Positions 49,990 to 62,831 of a stretch of DNA of 64,000 bases are shown here, piece by piece. Within the stretch, counting starts at the first letter, position 1. The number at the start of each line of letters is the position of its first letter. The DNA comes from Notospermus geniculatus (Eukaryota; Nemertea; Pilidiophora; Heteronemertea; Lineidae), in NCBI GenBank assembly GCA_002633025.1, contig NMRB01000146.1, forward strand, positions 337,325 to 401,324, in the 5' to 3' direction. A program made the translations under genes and the position numbers. A model generated the notes under the pieces. That model saw only the letters and a list, made by a program, of their open reading frames with translations. It did not search any database and had not been told where the DNA came from.

Positions 49990-50894
49990 ATAATGAGCAA
50001 CTCAACCATACCATATTAAAGCAGTCGTTTGTTGTGTCATTTATCTCAACGCAAGAAAACCAATAATAGTGAATGGGAATCCTAGCTACGATAGAGGGCA
50101 GCACACCAGGTCCTATACAATGGACGCCTTTTGTGTGGGAAATTGATCAGGACCGAGATGTCAGTTTCATTTCAATAGTTTTAACCACTAGTGACACCTA
50201 TTGGGGCAGTGGGCTTGGGTCCCCATTGCCCATTGAGAGTCAACGCGCAAGACAAAACTCTCATTAGAGTAGCAGCGCCTTGACAGATGACTCAAACTTA
50301 CCGCTAAATGGTTGAAGCTGCAGGTCGATGTCTGCACATTCATCGACAGCCTCAAAGCATGTTTTTGTTGTCTTACATATCTGATATTGGCTTATCAATG
50401 GAGACAATGTCATTAATCACTTACACACTGCACCAACCTGTATCGATATTCTATTGTTTTATGACATACGTGGATCAAATCGATCACCTTCCTAACAGTG
50501 ATGCACGAATGACGGTTATCTTGGGGCATAATGCAATATTTTCATCGATGCACTTCGTGAAATGGTGTTCAAAAATTTTTCAGTCGATTTTAAAATTCAG
50601 TAATGATACTGTCTGGTCTGGTGTTATAGACACGTTTTGTGAAATGGCTTCTTTTAGATTTTCAGTCGATTTTACAACCCAAAAAATTCTGTCTTGTGTG
50701 ATGGACCGTGTACACTGGCAACATGAGGTGCATGTACATGTACATGTACATGTATGTGCATCACCATGTTGGACAAATGTTGTCCGGTGTATAGACTACT
50801 GGTGAAAAGAATTTTCCAACATGTTGTCGAAATTTTACAAAAACTTTGTTAAGAATTGGCAAGTGTATACAGGGTCAAAAGATGATGTTGCTCA

Positions 50895-51004
50895 GGGGCC
50901 TGTTTCAAAAAGTGACTTTAAGCTAATGGTACCTTTAATTAAATGGAAAATGCATTGGAGTTAATGGTACCATTAGCTTAAAATCACTTTATGAAACAGG
51001 CCCC
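50895..51004. mobile_element. 110-bp foldback MITE
   Basis: GGGGCCTGTTTCA..AGTGACTTTAAGCTAATGG and its inverse, ending TGAAACAGGCCCC. Confidence 0.8.
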
Positions 51005-53600
51005 AGGTTTGTTGTTCAAATGTTGGGAAAATGTTGCGTGTACACGCATCTTAGAATACGTTTCTGAGCATTTTCATTCCATTCCATTTTGAAATCCAGC
51101 ATATTGTCTAGTGTTCATTGGCACGTTTTAGCTGCTGATGCTGACGCAACTCACTGCTTTATCTTTGCTTGCCGACACTTTGTGCAAACCTTGCTGCAAG
51201 CGTCTGAACATCATGTCATCTGCTTATGTATAAAAAGGCGAAAAGAACTCATCGCCGTGGGAAGGCCGTACGTTCGTGTGTGCTGCATTGTATCCGCGTC
51301 CTATTTTAATCCTGGGGGTTCATCAGAATAATGCCGGTGACTTTCGTAAGAGGCATAATAAAATCTAATCACATCCAGGGTTTGCTACTTCGTAGAACTT
51401 TAAAAGACAGGAAGTATACTTGAGGATTTTATTGATGAATCTAATCTTAGCAAAGGATTATAGCTGAGGTTGTGGCGGTTTGAAGGCGTAGCTGCTATTG
51501 AATATTAACCAGGTTGATGTCGGGTATGCCCAACTTCGTATTCCCGATATCCTAGTGGTGAACGTCTCTCGAAAATTTTGCTGGTAAACAGATGTGACAG
51601 GAATCTAAGTCCGATTTTATAGTTGAACAAGGGATTAGAATGGCTTTTGAAACATGACCATTCGAATGTATCGAACTTGAATTTCTAAGGCTACCGTTCT
51701 TTCACACAGGTGTAGCATCTATCATTGCTTGTGTGTGAATGTCCCCCTCAACGTACTGCCCAATTGAACAGTAACGGTCCCTCAGTCTTTCTAGCTGTCT
51801 ATTGTCACTACGTTCCTAAAACAAATCAGGAAACATTGGCAGTTACACCCGAACTTTGGGGTGGTCATTTGTTACGGAGCTACACCTGCGGTCGTGTGGT
51901 CAACACAACTGGCAAAGCTAAACCCGAAGTGCTGTTGCTTGCTAGAATTGGAGGAAAGCTGACTCTTGTAACAGATATCACATCAATAAAGCTTGGACAG
52001 CTTTTATGCTTGTAACTCCATTGGAATATGACTTCGATTGATAAATAAGTCATACGGCCATGTTGCTTGACTACTACTGCTGATACGAAGTACAGGACAA
52101 TTGATCATCGATAGCACTTAAGTCGTCAGATGTTGACTCAAACTTTTGTCTTCTCTTCGATATGAAAATGTCCACGTCTTAAGTTCTATCCCCGACATCT
52201 AATCTCCTCCTCTGACGAGGTACTTTTAGTCGGTTACTTGAAACGGTAAATGACAATGTGATTTTCGTATAGAGATTAGCTTATGGATGAAATCTTTTCA
52301 GTTCGGAAGAGTCGGGCCTTCCGAACATCATCCTCTCAGAAGATGGTCATTCAGACATGGCAACGGAGCCGAATGCATGTCCTGAGTCTAGGATGTCAGG
52401 ACATTCGAGATCCTGAGAAAACGTGTGTGTGAGTATAATGGACTGTTTTTGGCAACACTACACTACTGTTCCTGAACAATGCTAATCCTTGTTTCAATAG
52501 GTAAATTGACATGGGTCCGTAACCTTCAAAGGATTTCTACGGCAGCGATAGCTAATCCATTGTGTCCAAGGCCTTTAATCCTGTGACAAACAGTGCATGG
52601 GGACATCAGAAAGGCGGGGGCATTAGATTCTACCACACCTGTTTCAAGCCAGTTGACTCTACTTTTTGTACCATGAAAAGGAGGATAGTAGGCCTACAGA
52701 TAGCATACATCGTTCTGTGTGGTTCACATCGTTCAAATAATGTCGGGCCATACTTGGGAAGGCCTGGGTGGAGTTTATCCAGACGATGTTGATATTGTGT
52801 GCACTTCGACTATAAACAAGGAACGACATTTACCCTTTCAGTGTTCCACTGAAATGCTTCACAGGAAATATGATTCATGTATGCACGTCCCCCCCCCCGC
52901 CCGTTTTGTTTACCCTATCCATCCACACCAAACATTTTGCTCTGCTGTGAAGCAAACGATATCTTGTCTTTTTGTCATTACTGCACCCACACGTAATCCG
53001 CTACGATACTTCAATATTGTGTAATTTTTTTCGACACGTCTTCACATTTAATGGTAGCTTTCCTGCTCGCATAGTGCTCTGCATTGTCACAACTTCGCCG
53101 GCATTATGGAGATTACGTACGTTAGAAAAGAAATGTTGATGACATTTCGGATACAATTTCGTCTGAGTGAGTTGGGTGTTGCACAAAAGCAATGCTATGA
53201 GTATCTGAATGAATATTGAAATGGGCCACTTCTCCAAAGAAAAAGACTGAGCTGGAGTGCAACCAACAAGTTTGCTTGCTCGTTGGACTGGACAGAATCC
53301 CACCAGCATCGGGATACTTTCCAGCGAAACGTAGGCCTATCTTCAACGACGTTCCCGAGCTATCTATTTGTGAGGCAGTCTATGAAAACCCGTCTGATGT
53401 CCCATTTGAGGAAAGTGGCCGTGGTGAACCCGCACATTTCAATAGCTGACATGGCTGAAATGTACTTCGTAGCAGGTAAACAGTAGCAGATCAATGTACA
53501 GGCAATCAGTGACAGCCCTTGTCGATCATTCAGCGACATCCGACGGGTTTTCCTAGGCCACACCGCCTCACATTTCGTTGGTTGTGAGTCCCCCTTCCTT
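51005..53600. other. Region without recognisable gene
   Basis: Short frames only. A C-rich run occurs at about 52890. Confidence 0.5.
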
Positions 53601-53605
53601 GTATA

Positions 53606-53763
53606 GGCCTTCAGTGTTTCCGCCAGAGGGTACGCAGGGTACGCTGTGAGTACCCTCAAAGGAACAGAAAAGGGCCATTTTCTTTAATTTCATGGGGGTT
53701 TTTGCTGATTTTGAAGAACTGCATACCCTCAAAAATATTTCTGGCAGAAACCCTGGCCTTCCT
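53606..53763. mobile_element. Possible hAT-type MITE
   Basis: CAGTGTTTCCGCCAGAGGGTA and TCTGGCAGAAACCCTG are inverted ends, and GGCCTT occurs on both sides. CAGTGTTTC ends are typical of hAT elements. Confidence 0.5.
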
Positions 53764-54149
53764 GTATCGCTATGTAGGCTACACAGCCATAGGCCTACTC
53801 CGTCATATTTTTGTGGATTTACATGTATGGGAACTCAACGCCAAGAAATGACTGAGTGCACAGGAAGAACGATATTTGGTCCTTCCTCCATGTTGCTCCT
53901 CGTGGTGAAAAACCTCCCCACCAATCAACGCATCTATTCCTACTGATGACACACTACAGATAACAGATAATCGCCCATACATGTATATGAGATCTTCACG
54001 GCAACAGTGACTATGGTATCCAATTAAGCAACACTAGTGCTGTCCTTGGTATTACCTAGGGATTAATCAGCTAGGCGTACTCATTTTCCACGTAACTTTC
54101 ACTTGTTGGTGGTCATCTTCGATGTCATCAAGTGACAGCATCGTAAACA

Positions 54150-54181
54150 TGACCTTGAGCCATGACCTTGAATGACCTTGA
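54150..54181 (-). promoter_or_regulatory. Three tandem nuclear-receptor half-sites
   Basis: TGACCTTGA occurs at 54150-54158, 54163-54171 and 54173-54181. On the minus strand each reads TCAAGGTCA, the monomer site of NR5A (SF-1/FTZ-F1) and ERR receptors. No gene is identified nearby, so function is unproven. Confidence 0.45.
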
Positions 54182-54729
54182 GAAAATTATCCGAATTCAG
54201 AGCGGCTTTTGAATCACCTGTGATTCACGACGTTTTGGACTTTACATGCACTGTACATGGCGGCACTGCGCACTGCACTGCAGTGGTCCTGAACAATACT
54301 ATTCCATTCAAAAAAAGAATTTGACATGGCACCGAAGCCTGAATGGTTTCTGTATATTTCTACGGCTGCGACACCGAATCCATGGTGGCCAAAAGTTCCC
54401 GCTCAGCTAAAAACTGACCTAATCCAACTGCATGGCTGGCCTGCTGAGTGCCAGAGGGATTGCGCTGTGAAAAATACATACAGTTTCCCTTGGCCTGGCA
54501 TCAACGATCGCCAAATCGATTACCTCGGCTCACAATCGCTCGACCTCGGTGTCAAACGACACAAACAGTGACTTCCTCGGTCAATGTCGGTCTGTGATTC
54601 AGATTGGCTTCTCCCTGTTGCAAATTCTGCATTATAGTATAGAATTAAATCGCCAACATGTAGTTCTTCCCCACTCCCAATCGCCAAACTTTGGGGTTCA
54701 AAAGGACAGGAGGGAAGAATTTTTCTCGT

Positions 54730-55210
54730 TTATTCAGCTCCGCAGCAAATATAGCTACCCCGCAGCAAATAGGTTAGACCTTCACACGGTTAGGGGGCAA
54801 AGCGCGAGAGGAAGGATTTCTGTGTTGGTGAATAAATTAGCATTTCCGCAGAAAATCGGTGCTTCCCCGCAACAAATCGGTTTCTTTACCTGGCTTGAGG
54901 TCAAAGCACGACAGGTCGAAGGACTTCCGTTTTCGTTATTCATTTAGCAACTCCGCAGCAAACTACCCCGCACCAAATCGGTTAAATCTTTACCCGGCTT
55001 GGGGTCAAAGCACGAAAGGAAGGACGCACCGTACATGTTCGTGATTCAGTAAGCATCTCCGCAGCAAATAGCTACCCCGCACCGAATCAGTTATATCTTT
55101 ACACTGCTTGAGGTCAAAGCACGAAAGGAAGGACTTCTGAGTCGTGATGATTCAGGTGCATCTCCGCAGCAAATCGCTGCCCCGCACCAAATCGGTTAGC
55201 TCTTCCACCA
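54730..55210. repeat. ~105-bp minisatellite, about 4.5 copies
   Basis: CAAAGC-CGA-AGGAAGGA starts at 54798, 54902, 55006 and 55114 (intervals 104, 104, 108). Each unit also holds CTCCGCAGCAAAT and CCCCGCACCAAATCGGTTA. Confidence 0.9.
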
Positions 55211-56251
55211 CACGCCATTGTCGGCCATCAACAGCCGCCTAATCCATCGTTTATGGTGATCCAGTGCAATCTTAATTTAATTTACTGATGGCTGTATTGG
55301 TATCTGACAGATCGGCCATGCGAAGGTCGTATGGCATGTATGATCTTAATCATCGCCTTTGCTTTGGCTCTAATGAAATCAATAGGTGTTGGGGCATCAC
55401 CTTTTTGTGCAATCTGTCATTGTCAACTCGGCAGGAAAATATTTCCTTCGGTCAAAGGGTGGTAAGCGAGATAGTTGATATCGGCTGCGCGTATAGAGGT
55501 CTATGACTTCCGGTATATGAATCACGTTCCGTGGCGTGGCTTTCTGGATTTTGCGCAACGGATGCGGCGCAATGAGAATGTGCTATGAACAAAACTCGAC
55601 CTCGGCTTTCGTGCTATTCCGATAGGACTGTGGGGCCGAGTTGTTCGAGTTTAGATACCGAGCTGTAAATGATATACATCATGACATGTCTTTACATTTC
55701 ATATCTAGCAGAAACGTATCCATAATGCAGTACTTGCATCTCTCCAAAGGATAAGTTGCTTGTACGTTTCCTGATGGCGCTGAGAGCATCTTCAGCGGTG
55801 ATCATCACCATGTCACCAACCCCTGGTTACACGCCGTTGATCAAGGTCAAGGCCATACAAGGTATAAATCTCAGCTTGACAATCTCAGTTGAAATCTCAA
55901 CCATGAAAAACAGATCTCCATTACGTTGCATGAACGCCTCGATGAATGCACACAGCGTTCTCTGATAGCATTTTCTATGGTACATGGTTCTTGTTGTTGT
56001 GGTTGGTTGGAGTTGACGTGTGAAATTAATGTACACGATTTGCTCGACCGTGGGGAAATGACTACAACAGACAGTGGTGGAACTGTTGCCATTACTCGGT
56101 GTTTGGCAGACCAATGTTGGCAAAAGATAATGCAACTGGTAGACCTTGGAAAAGAGATACTGATCTTTTTGTTGATGACGTACACGTACATGTATGAAAA
56201 GGATGCTGATCTCCTGAACCTATCAATACGTGCTTCTTGGTAAAACAGGGC

Positions 56252-56960
56252 GGACCTAATGTATTTCTGGAGATGGTTGGTACCACAAATGTCCCTACTG
56301 CCAGTGCGTCTTTTAGCATATCATGTAAAGCCTCGCTTACATGTATGTCGCCCTACGCTGTGATAGAAATAGCGTCAACAAGTTGCAACTGATAACTTAT
56401 GTCGCCACCGACTAGAAAAATACCGATCGGTCGCAACTACCTGGGACTAGTTTATCACCGTCTTTTGAGTGCTTATGTCGACACTGATTTCTTTTGATTT
56501 TAAGTAAAACGTGCTGAAGTTGAACACGTGCGATTTTCAGGATCTGGATATTTGTAGTTTGCAACTAGTTACTCGCTGACGCCCGAGAGCTTATGTCACC
56601 TAGTAGTTGTGACTGATTAGTTCCAACTACGCGCCGATTATCAGTTGCCAACTAGTTCTGACTGTACGTAAGGGCGACATAAGCGAGGCTTTAGACCGAG
56701 AGAGTTATGGTGCGTCTTGAATTTTTAATTTTCCACTTCGTATCTACGAAATGGAAACGAAAGATAAATTTCAAAGTTTTAATACATGTACACCGTAACT
56801 CTATCGGTCTAACATCATACCGTACGCTAAAAGACGCTCTTGCAGCAGGCGATGTATTTGGTGCCAGCCATCTTCTGAAATACATTACGTCATGACGTAA
56901 ATGAAGTCCAATTTCATATTTCGTACTCCGTTTTTCGTATGATTTGCGAAACCTCACTAT
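56252..56960. mobile_element. TIR element, copy 3 of the 12572 family, left-truncated and split
   Basis: Starts at GGACCTAATGTATTTCTGG without the normal left end and finishes at TTGCGAAACCTCACTA. Positions 56328-56691 are a second element inside it. Confidence 0.8.
56328..56691. mobile_element. 364-bp MITE nested in the TIR element
   Basis: AAGCCTCGCTTACATGTATG and GACATAAGCGAGGCTT are inverted ends, flanked by TA on both sides. In copy 1 the same point reads CATGTAAGACCGAG, so excising the insert with one TA restores the host element. Confidence 0.85.
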
Positions 56961-58793
56961 TACATGTAACCATTACCATTCGAATATTAACCTTGCAATG
57001 GCAGACTTTTGTAACTTACTAGGGCCTGAATTCCAAGGACCTGGATCTGCGCCCACCTTCATTCGAAATTCATCCGTTGGTGGCGGAACCCTGTCCCTGT
57101 CTAAATAACCGCTCCGTCATTACACCGTTTACTTGAACGCTGCTGTCATCATGCCTCACAACATGCTGATCCCGTCTTTTTCAATAAACACGAACATCCC
57201 TCCTAATCCGCATCTAATACCCGCTGCCTTTAGAGAACCCAATCCAACGATACCGCAGATGAGTTTCAGTGGAACTAATGCCCGTTTCCTTTTATACTCG
57301 GATCAGTCGAGCTATATGTGGATTTAATTTTCTACGATCTATCATACTGCAAAATGCTTGAGCTATTTATCGATTCGTACTGTGAAATACACATGCCCTG
57401 AAGGAAAATAAATTATTACCTGCTGATTTACATAGATTGTTACAACCAATAATGTCAAAAGTATTACACAAAATCATGACATATCGGTCCGTGGCATGAA
57501 CATTTATCGACCTGTTCTCAAAAAAAACTGACGGCGATGTCGTCGCATCAAAATCTTGAAATTCATGGTGTCGATATTTTTTTTGAATATTCCCGAGAAA
57601 TGGGCGCTAAATGCGACATTGATAGCTCCGTATGCGAATTAACGTACAGCAGGAGGAAACAGGGGTGCCCGGAGAAAACCTCCGCTGCCAAACCGGCAGA
57701 AAATGTAAGGACGGAGAGTATGGTCGCCGTATCTTCTCCAGAAACGTATCGAAAAATCTTCGTCAACTCACCGTAGTCAAGAAATGATTAGTCTATTAAA
57801 GCAAACTTAAAGCCACACTGTATTCTTACGTCCGCCGACATTAGTGTAGTGTTAAATGTCCTGATGCTCTATCTTAATAGGCCTACATTGGGGCTCTGCC
57901 TGCAGTTGTTTTCCAATGTGTGCCGACAACTAGGGCTTGATTCTTTGAAGTACGTATCAGGCAAGCATTTTGGGGACCTTCATGAGGCTATGAGATCTCT
58001 ATCTGCACTGTCCTAACACTTTGAAAATAACCGTGAGATTCAGTACAGGGTAGCTTTAAATTTTCTATGTATGCTGACGTGAAAATGACGCGAATAATGT
58101 AAAAGCTTTTATGAAAACAACGTGACAAAGCATAATGCTTTGTGTAAAAATTGACCATACATTCTCTTTGTGGGTATGATTTTTACATTTGATTTCGTTC
58201 GTCTACTAAATGCCGTACGCCTTGACAAATGGGCTTTTTAAATTGTTGTTGTGAATTAATCAACTGTTTAATGACTCGGAGAACCTGAGTTTGAATTTCA
58301 TGAAAAGGTGACATGACAGACAGATAAATGAATGCGCAGCGACATGCATGTACTCGAAAGAGTCGACCACAGCCAACAACAAAATCGCAGTTGTAAGGTC
58401 AAGAGACCTGGCTTTGCCATTGGGATTATATCATACCAAAAGCGTCGGTGCCAGGACTTCGATTCGACGACGTCAACAGCCTGCTGTGTGTCAGCAATGC
58501 CGACCATCACCAACCGGAGAAGCTGGACCCCGACAATGCCAGACGTCTGTGACCTTAACTGCGATTTTGCTGAAGTACATATAAATGGAACACAATTCCT
58601 CTCATTTAAAAAATGTACTTGTACTACCCTCGTCAAAATAACGATCTTGTTTTGATAGTCACAGACATGAAGAGTCAAATTAATGAGGTAGATTATTCTC
58701 TAGTGCCACGTTACAAATGATTTAATGTAGCGTGCGTGCGGATATTTTCATATATCTGACAAAGATTTTCGCGTCGTAAATTCAAATTTTCCT
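56961..58793. other. Region without recognisable gene
   Basis: No coding region is supported. Frames at 57537-57776 and 58298-58678 are short and show no known domain. Confidence 0.45.
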
Positions 58794-59035
58794 TTAAAGC
58801 CATACAATCACGAGAGCTACCGTAGCCGTCGATTCACATTTTTGTTCGAACAAAAATGCCCGAAAGTTTCTTAGCAAAAGTCAGATGACGAAAAATAAGT
58901 GTTGTGGTCAGAGTGGATCATCAATCAGATTATTTCACATGGAAGCATGCCACTTTCACGGGACTTTCTCAACGAGTGTTCGAACCAAAATGTGAATCGA
59001 CGGCTACGGTAGCTCTCGTGATTGTATGGCTTTAA
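58794..59035. mobile_element. 242-bp piggyBac-like MITE
   Basis: TTAA bounds both ends (58794-58797, 59032-59035). The inverted ends AGCCATACAATCACGAGAGC..CGTCGATTCACATTTT pair over about 55 bp. A TTAA target is the hallmark of piggyBac; no transposase is present. Confidence 0.8.
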
Positions 59036-59184
59036 ATGACGTTCACCTTCCCATTATAAGAACCCTGTTTCGTCTGTGTTGGCTATCTCCAAAAACGTAT
59101 GATGTAAGCGAGCCGTATGTATTTTTGCTCTCCCGCATAAATGGACGGTAACAAAATTCACTCCGTTCAACTCCTGCATAGATT

Positions 59185-59376
59185 AGTTCCAGAGTTCACC
59201 GCTAGGGCTTTATTGAGATCGGTATCGTCTGCCGGTCATTGTCACGTGATCGGCCGAAACGCAGCCGATTCAAGCAATCAACGCCTTTCTTTCGGCTGTT
59301 TTTTTGCCGATCACGTGATAATGGACGGCAGGCATACCGATCTGAGTATATTCCCTAGCGGTGAGATCGGGAACCA
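59185..59376. mobile_element. Foldback element
   Basis: Inverted arms include CACCGCTAGGG / CCCTAGCGGTG, GATCGGTAT / ATACCGATC and GTCACGTGATCGGC / GCCGATCACGTGAT. Confidence 0.65.
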
Positions 59377-60023
59377 ATATAACTGCTCCCCGGTTCGGAA
59401 GCTTCCTCTAACGTCACTTCCTGTCACCTGCTAATGACGTCATTTAGTATACATGTATTTTCTACACTCAATGTAGTTCCAGTTTAGTCTTGAAATCTAC
59501 AACGAACATCACTGCTAAATTAAGGAAAACAAAATAAATACGCTTTCCTGAGTTCGTCTAAATATAGTTATCACTGACTGAGAAAAACATCTGCCAGTTG
59601 ACTCCAGCGGCGTATAATCAATGTTCCTACCCAGTGATCAATGCGTTACCAACAAAAAAGCATCGCTACATCCGGAAGTCAAAATAGATTAATGGTCTGC
59701 AGCACTTGCCGATTTGACCCGAAGTGTTGTCTTCATCCGGTTGGTCTGATTGGTCAGTTTGCTAATTGGTCGGACGTGATTGGTTATTTTTTCCGTGTCG
59801 TGCCCACGGGGGCGGGTAATGTCCACTGCACCTGCTCCAATGATTTATGTTGGCTCCTGTGCGATGTTGCTGATAGCGGTGCCTTTTCCGAATGTATACA
59901 ATGGAGTCTGACACCATCAGTATTGGCAGGCAGAAGACAAATCTGTTGGTCTTCGAACTTGTTCCGTCAATATTTGTCATTGTTCAAGCAAAACACAAGT
60001 CTTATTTACCTATACCGTATCAA

Positions 60024-60332
60024 TTAAAGGGACCCTTTTAGCTGCTAACTAGGCTCATATCAGTACCGTCACCTGAACACAGGTGGCGCTAGTAACTGAC
60101 AACCTACGAATTTGGCTCAAATGTTGATGTTTAGTGTATTTTACTTGCAATAAATGTCAGAGTTAGATTCTCATGCCAACTAATCGGTGTAATGAGCACA
60201 TCAATAGGGAGGTTTCGCAAGCGCCCGGTTAGGCCCTACGACGACAGATAAACGTCGTCGTAGGGCCTAACCGGGCGCTTGCGAAACCTCCCTATTATGC
60301 GAATGAGGAGGCTGCCTGTAGTGTCCCTTTAA
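60024..60332. mobile_element. TIR element containing a perfect palindrome
   Basis: Starts TTAAAGGGACCC and ends GTGTCCCTTTAA. It encloses the 43-bp-arm palindrome at 60203-60296. Confidence 0.55.
60203..60296. repeat. Perfect 43-bp-arm palindrome with 8-bp loop
   Basis: Arms 60203-60245 and 60254-60296 are exact reverse complements, starting AATAGGGAGGTTTCGCAAGC. The loop is AGATAAAC. Confidence 0.95.
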
Positions 60333-61406
60333 GCGAAACCTCACCATGTTGGGTCTCCTTGATATTAGGACTAATCTCCATCTGACAGTTTGTCTTATGA
60401 TGTGATGCACTAACATCAGCACTTGACCTTTAGTGTTGATGATGCTGTCTGGAGTCGCTCTAGGCCAACGGGTGCATCAAAATAGAGTGCGAGACTGTCG
60501 ATTCAGATCAATATACTTGTAGACTTGGCAATTTTCTGGATGACCAATTCAACCACCACCCACCACGGTCTGCGCAAATCCGACTGTTTCGCAACGAAAC
60601 CATTTCTTTGCAAAGGACTCTAACGCTTCCTGCAATGAAGTACCGAAGATAACTTTTGTATCGGGGACATTCATCCCAAGGACCACAGTTACGTTTACAT
60701 CGGTTGTTAAAGGCTGCCTGCAGAGCCAGCTTTGACTGATAAAAAATCTCCGTTGTTTTGTTTTCATAGGAAAACCTCGCAGAAAGATTTTCTGGCTTAT
60801 TGTAACTTAATGCTTTTTTATTTCCTTCTGACTCGTTCTACATGTACAGCTTTTTTGTATGAAATATTGGTTTCTGAAGGCAAAACTTGAAGAGTAATCC
60901 ACTGAAATCCTCTACTTAGGGGATAACTTCTACGGTTTCGATCATTTGTGAGATTTACTCGGCACCCATGTCTCGGCTCCTGGTGTATCGTGACTACAAA
61001 AACAGCGTCGGAAAAAATCTATAAAGCACTCATCAATACGAGGTCGTATAAGTAGTTTTCTTCTTCAAAAGATGCTCCCCTTTAACAGTTCTTTAGAAAA
61101 CCTGCGATGAATTGGTGATGAAAAAACGTGAGGTGTTTTAGACGGGTAATTTCATGGGTTTCGTCGCGATATTTGCAATTCAAATCCTCGAATACTTTCA
61201 CGCACACATGAAACAGAATTCTCATCGACCTTCAGGCTCTGACTTTGCCGGTCTTCTCGTCTAGTTCACGTTTCTGAACACGAAGACGAGAAGATTTCAG
61301 ATCATTGCCCGCCTAATGAAACCAGACGTTGGGATAGGAAGCCTCATTATCAAAGCAACATCAATGGAAGACCACTATATTGGATTATCCAGCTGTTGCA
61401 TTTTAT
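60333..61406. other. Region without recognisable gene
   Basis: Only short frames; nothing recognised. Confidence 0.5.
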
Positions 61407-61682
61407 CTCATGTTATATGAGAAAGGCCACGTGAAGTGGGCCACCTCACACCAGAATACTTTATTTGATGGTTTTACGAGACAGTCCTCCAAGCATTGCT
61501 GTGAAGTACCCCGTTTGACGTCGGCAGCGAAAAGGTGGCAGCACTACTACCTCATGTTATATGAGAACTGCCACGTACGTTCACACAAGAACACTTTATT
61601 TGATGGTTTTTACCAGACAGTCCTCCTCGCATTACTGTGAAGTACCCCGAGTGACGTCGGCAAAAGAAGGTGGCAGCACGGT
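61407..61682 (+). repeat. 144-bp direct tandem duplication
   Basis: CTCATGTTATATGAGAA starts both units (61407, 61551). CACTTTATTTGATGGTTTT and CAGTCCTCC..GTGAAGTACCCCG recur at the same offsets. The two units have diverged by several indels. Confidence 0.85.
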
Positions 61683-62261
61683 CTGAATGATGGATGTATC
61701 GCTCTTTCTCGCGACAGTTTGTTTCTGGATATCTTGACCACGATCGCGGACGCAGTAAAAGCCTTGTTCAGAAGCAACGCAGCAAGAAAAGTGAAGCTTT
61801 TGCCGCGTTCGCTTTTCAGTTAACTTACTTCTTTAACGGCCAGAATATATCGTTTACTTCCGACTGGTTGATTTTCACCTCGGGGTAATTAGAAGGCCAA
61901 TCAGCGAACGATCTGAATGACAGCCCGTCGCTGACATCACGCCACCAAAACACAAATAACGCAGTACCGCCATCGAAATACAAAATGCAAAAAAGCAATT
62001 TTCCATTATTACACAATACAATGAAAGAAACGAATAAGACATTTCCTTGGCCTGGTTGAGACCCTTGATGATGAATCCGCCCTTGTTGACAGAGATTGTG
62101 TATGATTGATAGATTGAGCTAGAGTTGCAGGTGGATTAGACATGACGTGTTAATGGGCGCGAGTTTACCTTAGTCCATTGGGGGTGTCGTCAGGAGTGCA
62201 ATGATCTCTGGTGTTAAAGACATATGTCATATGAAACCTCACCTATGTAATCCATCCTAAG

Positions 62262-62325
62262 AACATCAGGGGTTCTTAGTCACCGTGAGGTGACGAAGGG
62301 AGCGAGAGCTAAGAACCCCTGATGT
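62262..62325. repeat. Inverted repeat
   Basis: AACATCAGGGGTTCTTAG and CTAAGAACCCCTGATGTT enclose a CACCGTGAGGTGACG centre. Confidence 0.8.
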
Positions 62326-62354
62326 TCTCAAGATGATGTAATCAGTCTTTTTTT

Positions 62355-62831
62355 GTGTGTTTTTATAGATAGTCCGCCACATTTCTCTGTGTGTTACCCA
62401 CTGTCAAGTCGCAGCTTATTCCGTCAGACAATAGTAGGGGAACACTCACAGATGGGAACACTCAAAACTGTTACACCGGGACTCTAGTTTCGTTCTGCAT
62501 TGCAAAAGAAACCACCCTGCAATACATGTATCTTTCAGACGTAAAAATGACGTTTTTTACGCCAAGTTCTCAATCCAATAACGCACGTACACAAAGTATC
62601 ACATTCAAAACGTTAAACCCTTTGGCGACAGTGAAATATTGCTCCAACGTTTAATCATCTAATATAGAATACGGCAGCCCTATTGTCTTCATTCATTAAT
62701 CATAGCCCAAGGACGGCGACTTCCCTACCTAGAAATTATTCATAGAACGTAAATCACGGCTGTCTTACACAATAGGCGCCGGGGACACGGCGGATTTTCA
62801 TTTTCACAACCGGTGTAAGAAGAAGAATTTC
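62355..62831 (+). repeat. Direct repeat, copy 1
   Basis: Matches 63259-64000 apart from short differences and a 269-bp insertion in the second copy. An 87-codon frame (62391-62654) is conserved in both copies but has no domain I recognise. Confidence 0.9.

Noticed and set aside
57537-57776. Possible exon with CPEKTSAAKPAEN sequence
   Set aside because: The DNA resembles a common GGAGGAAAC-CCCGGAGAAAAC repeat word and no domain or splice structure supports coding.
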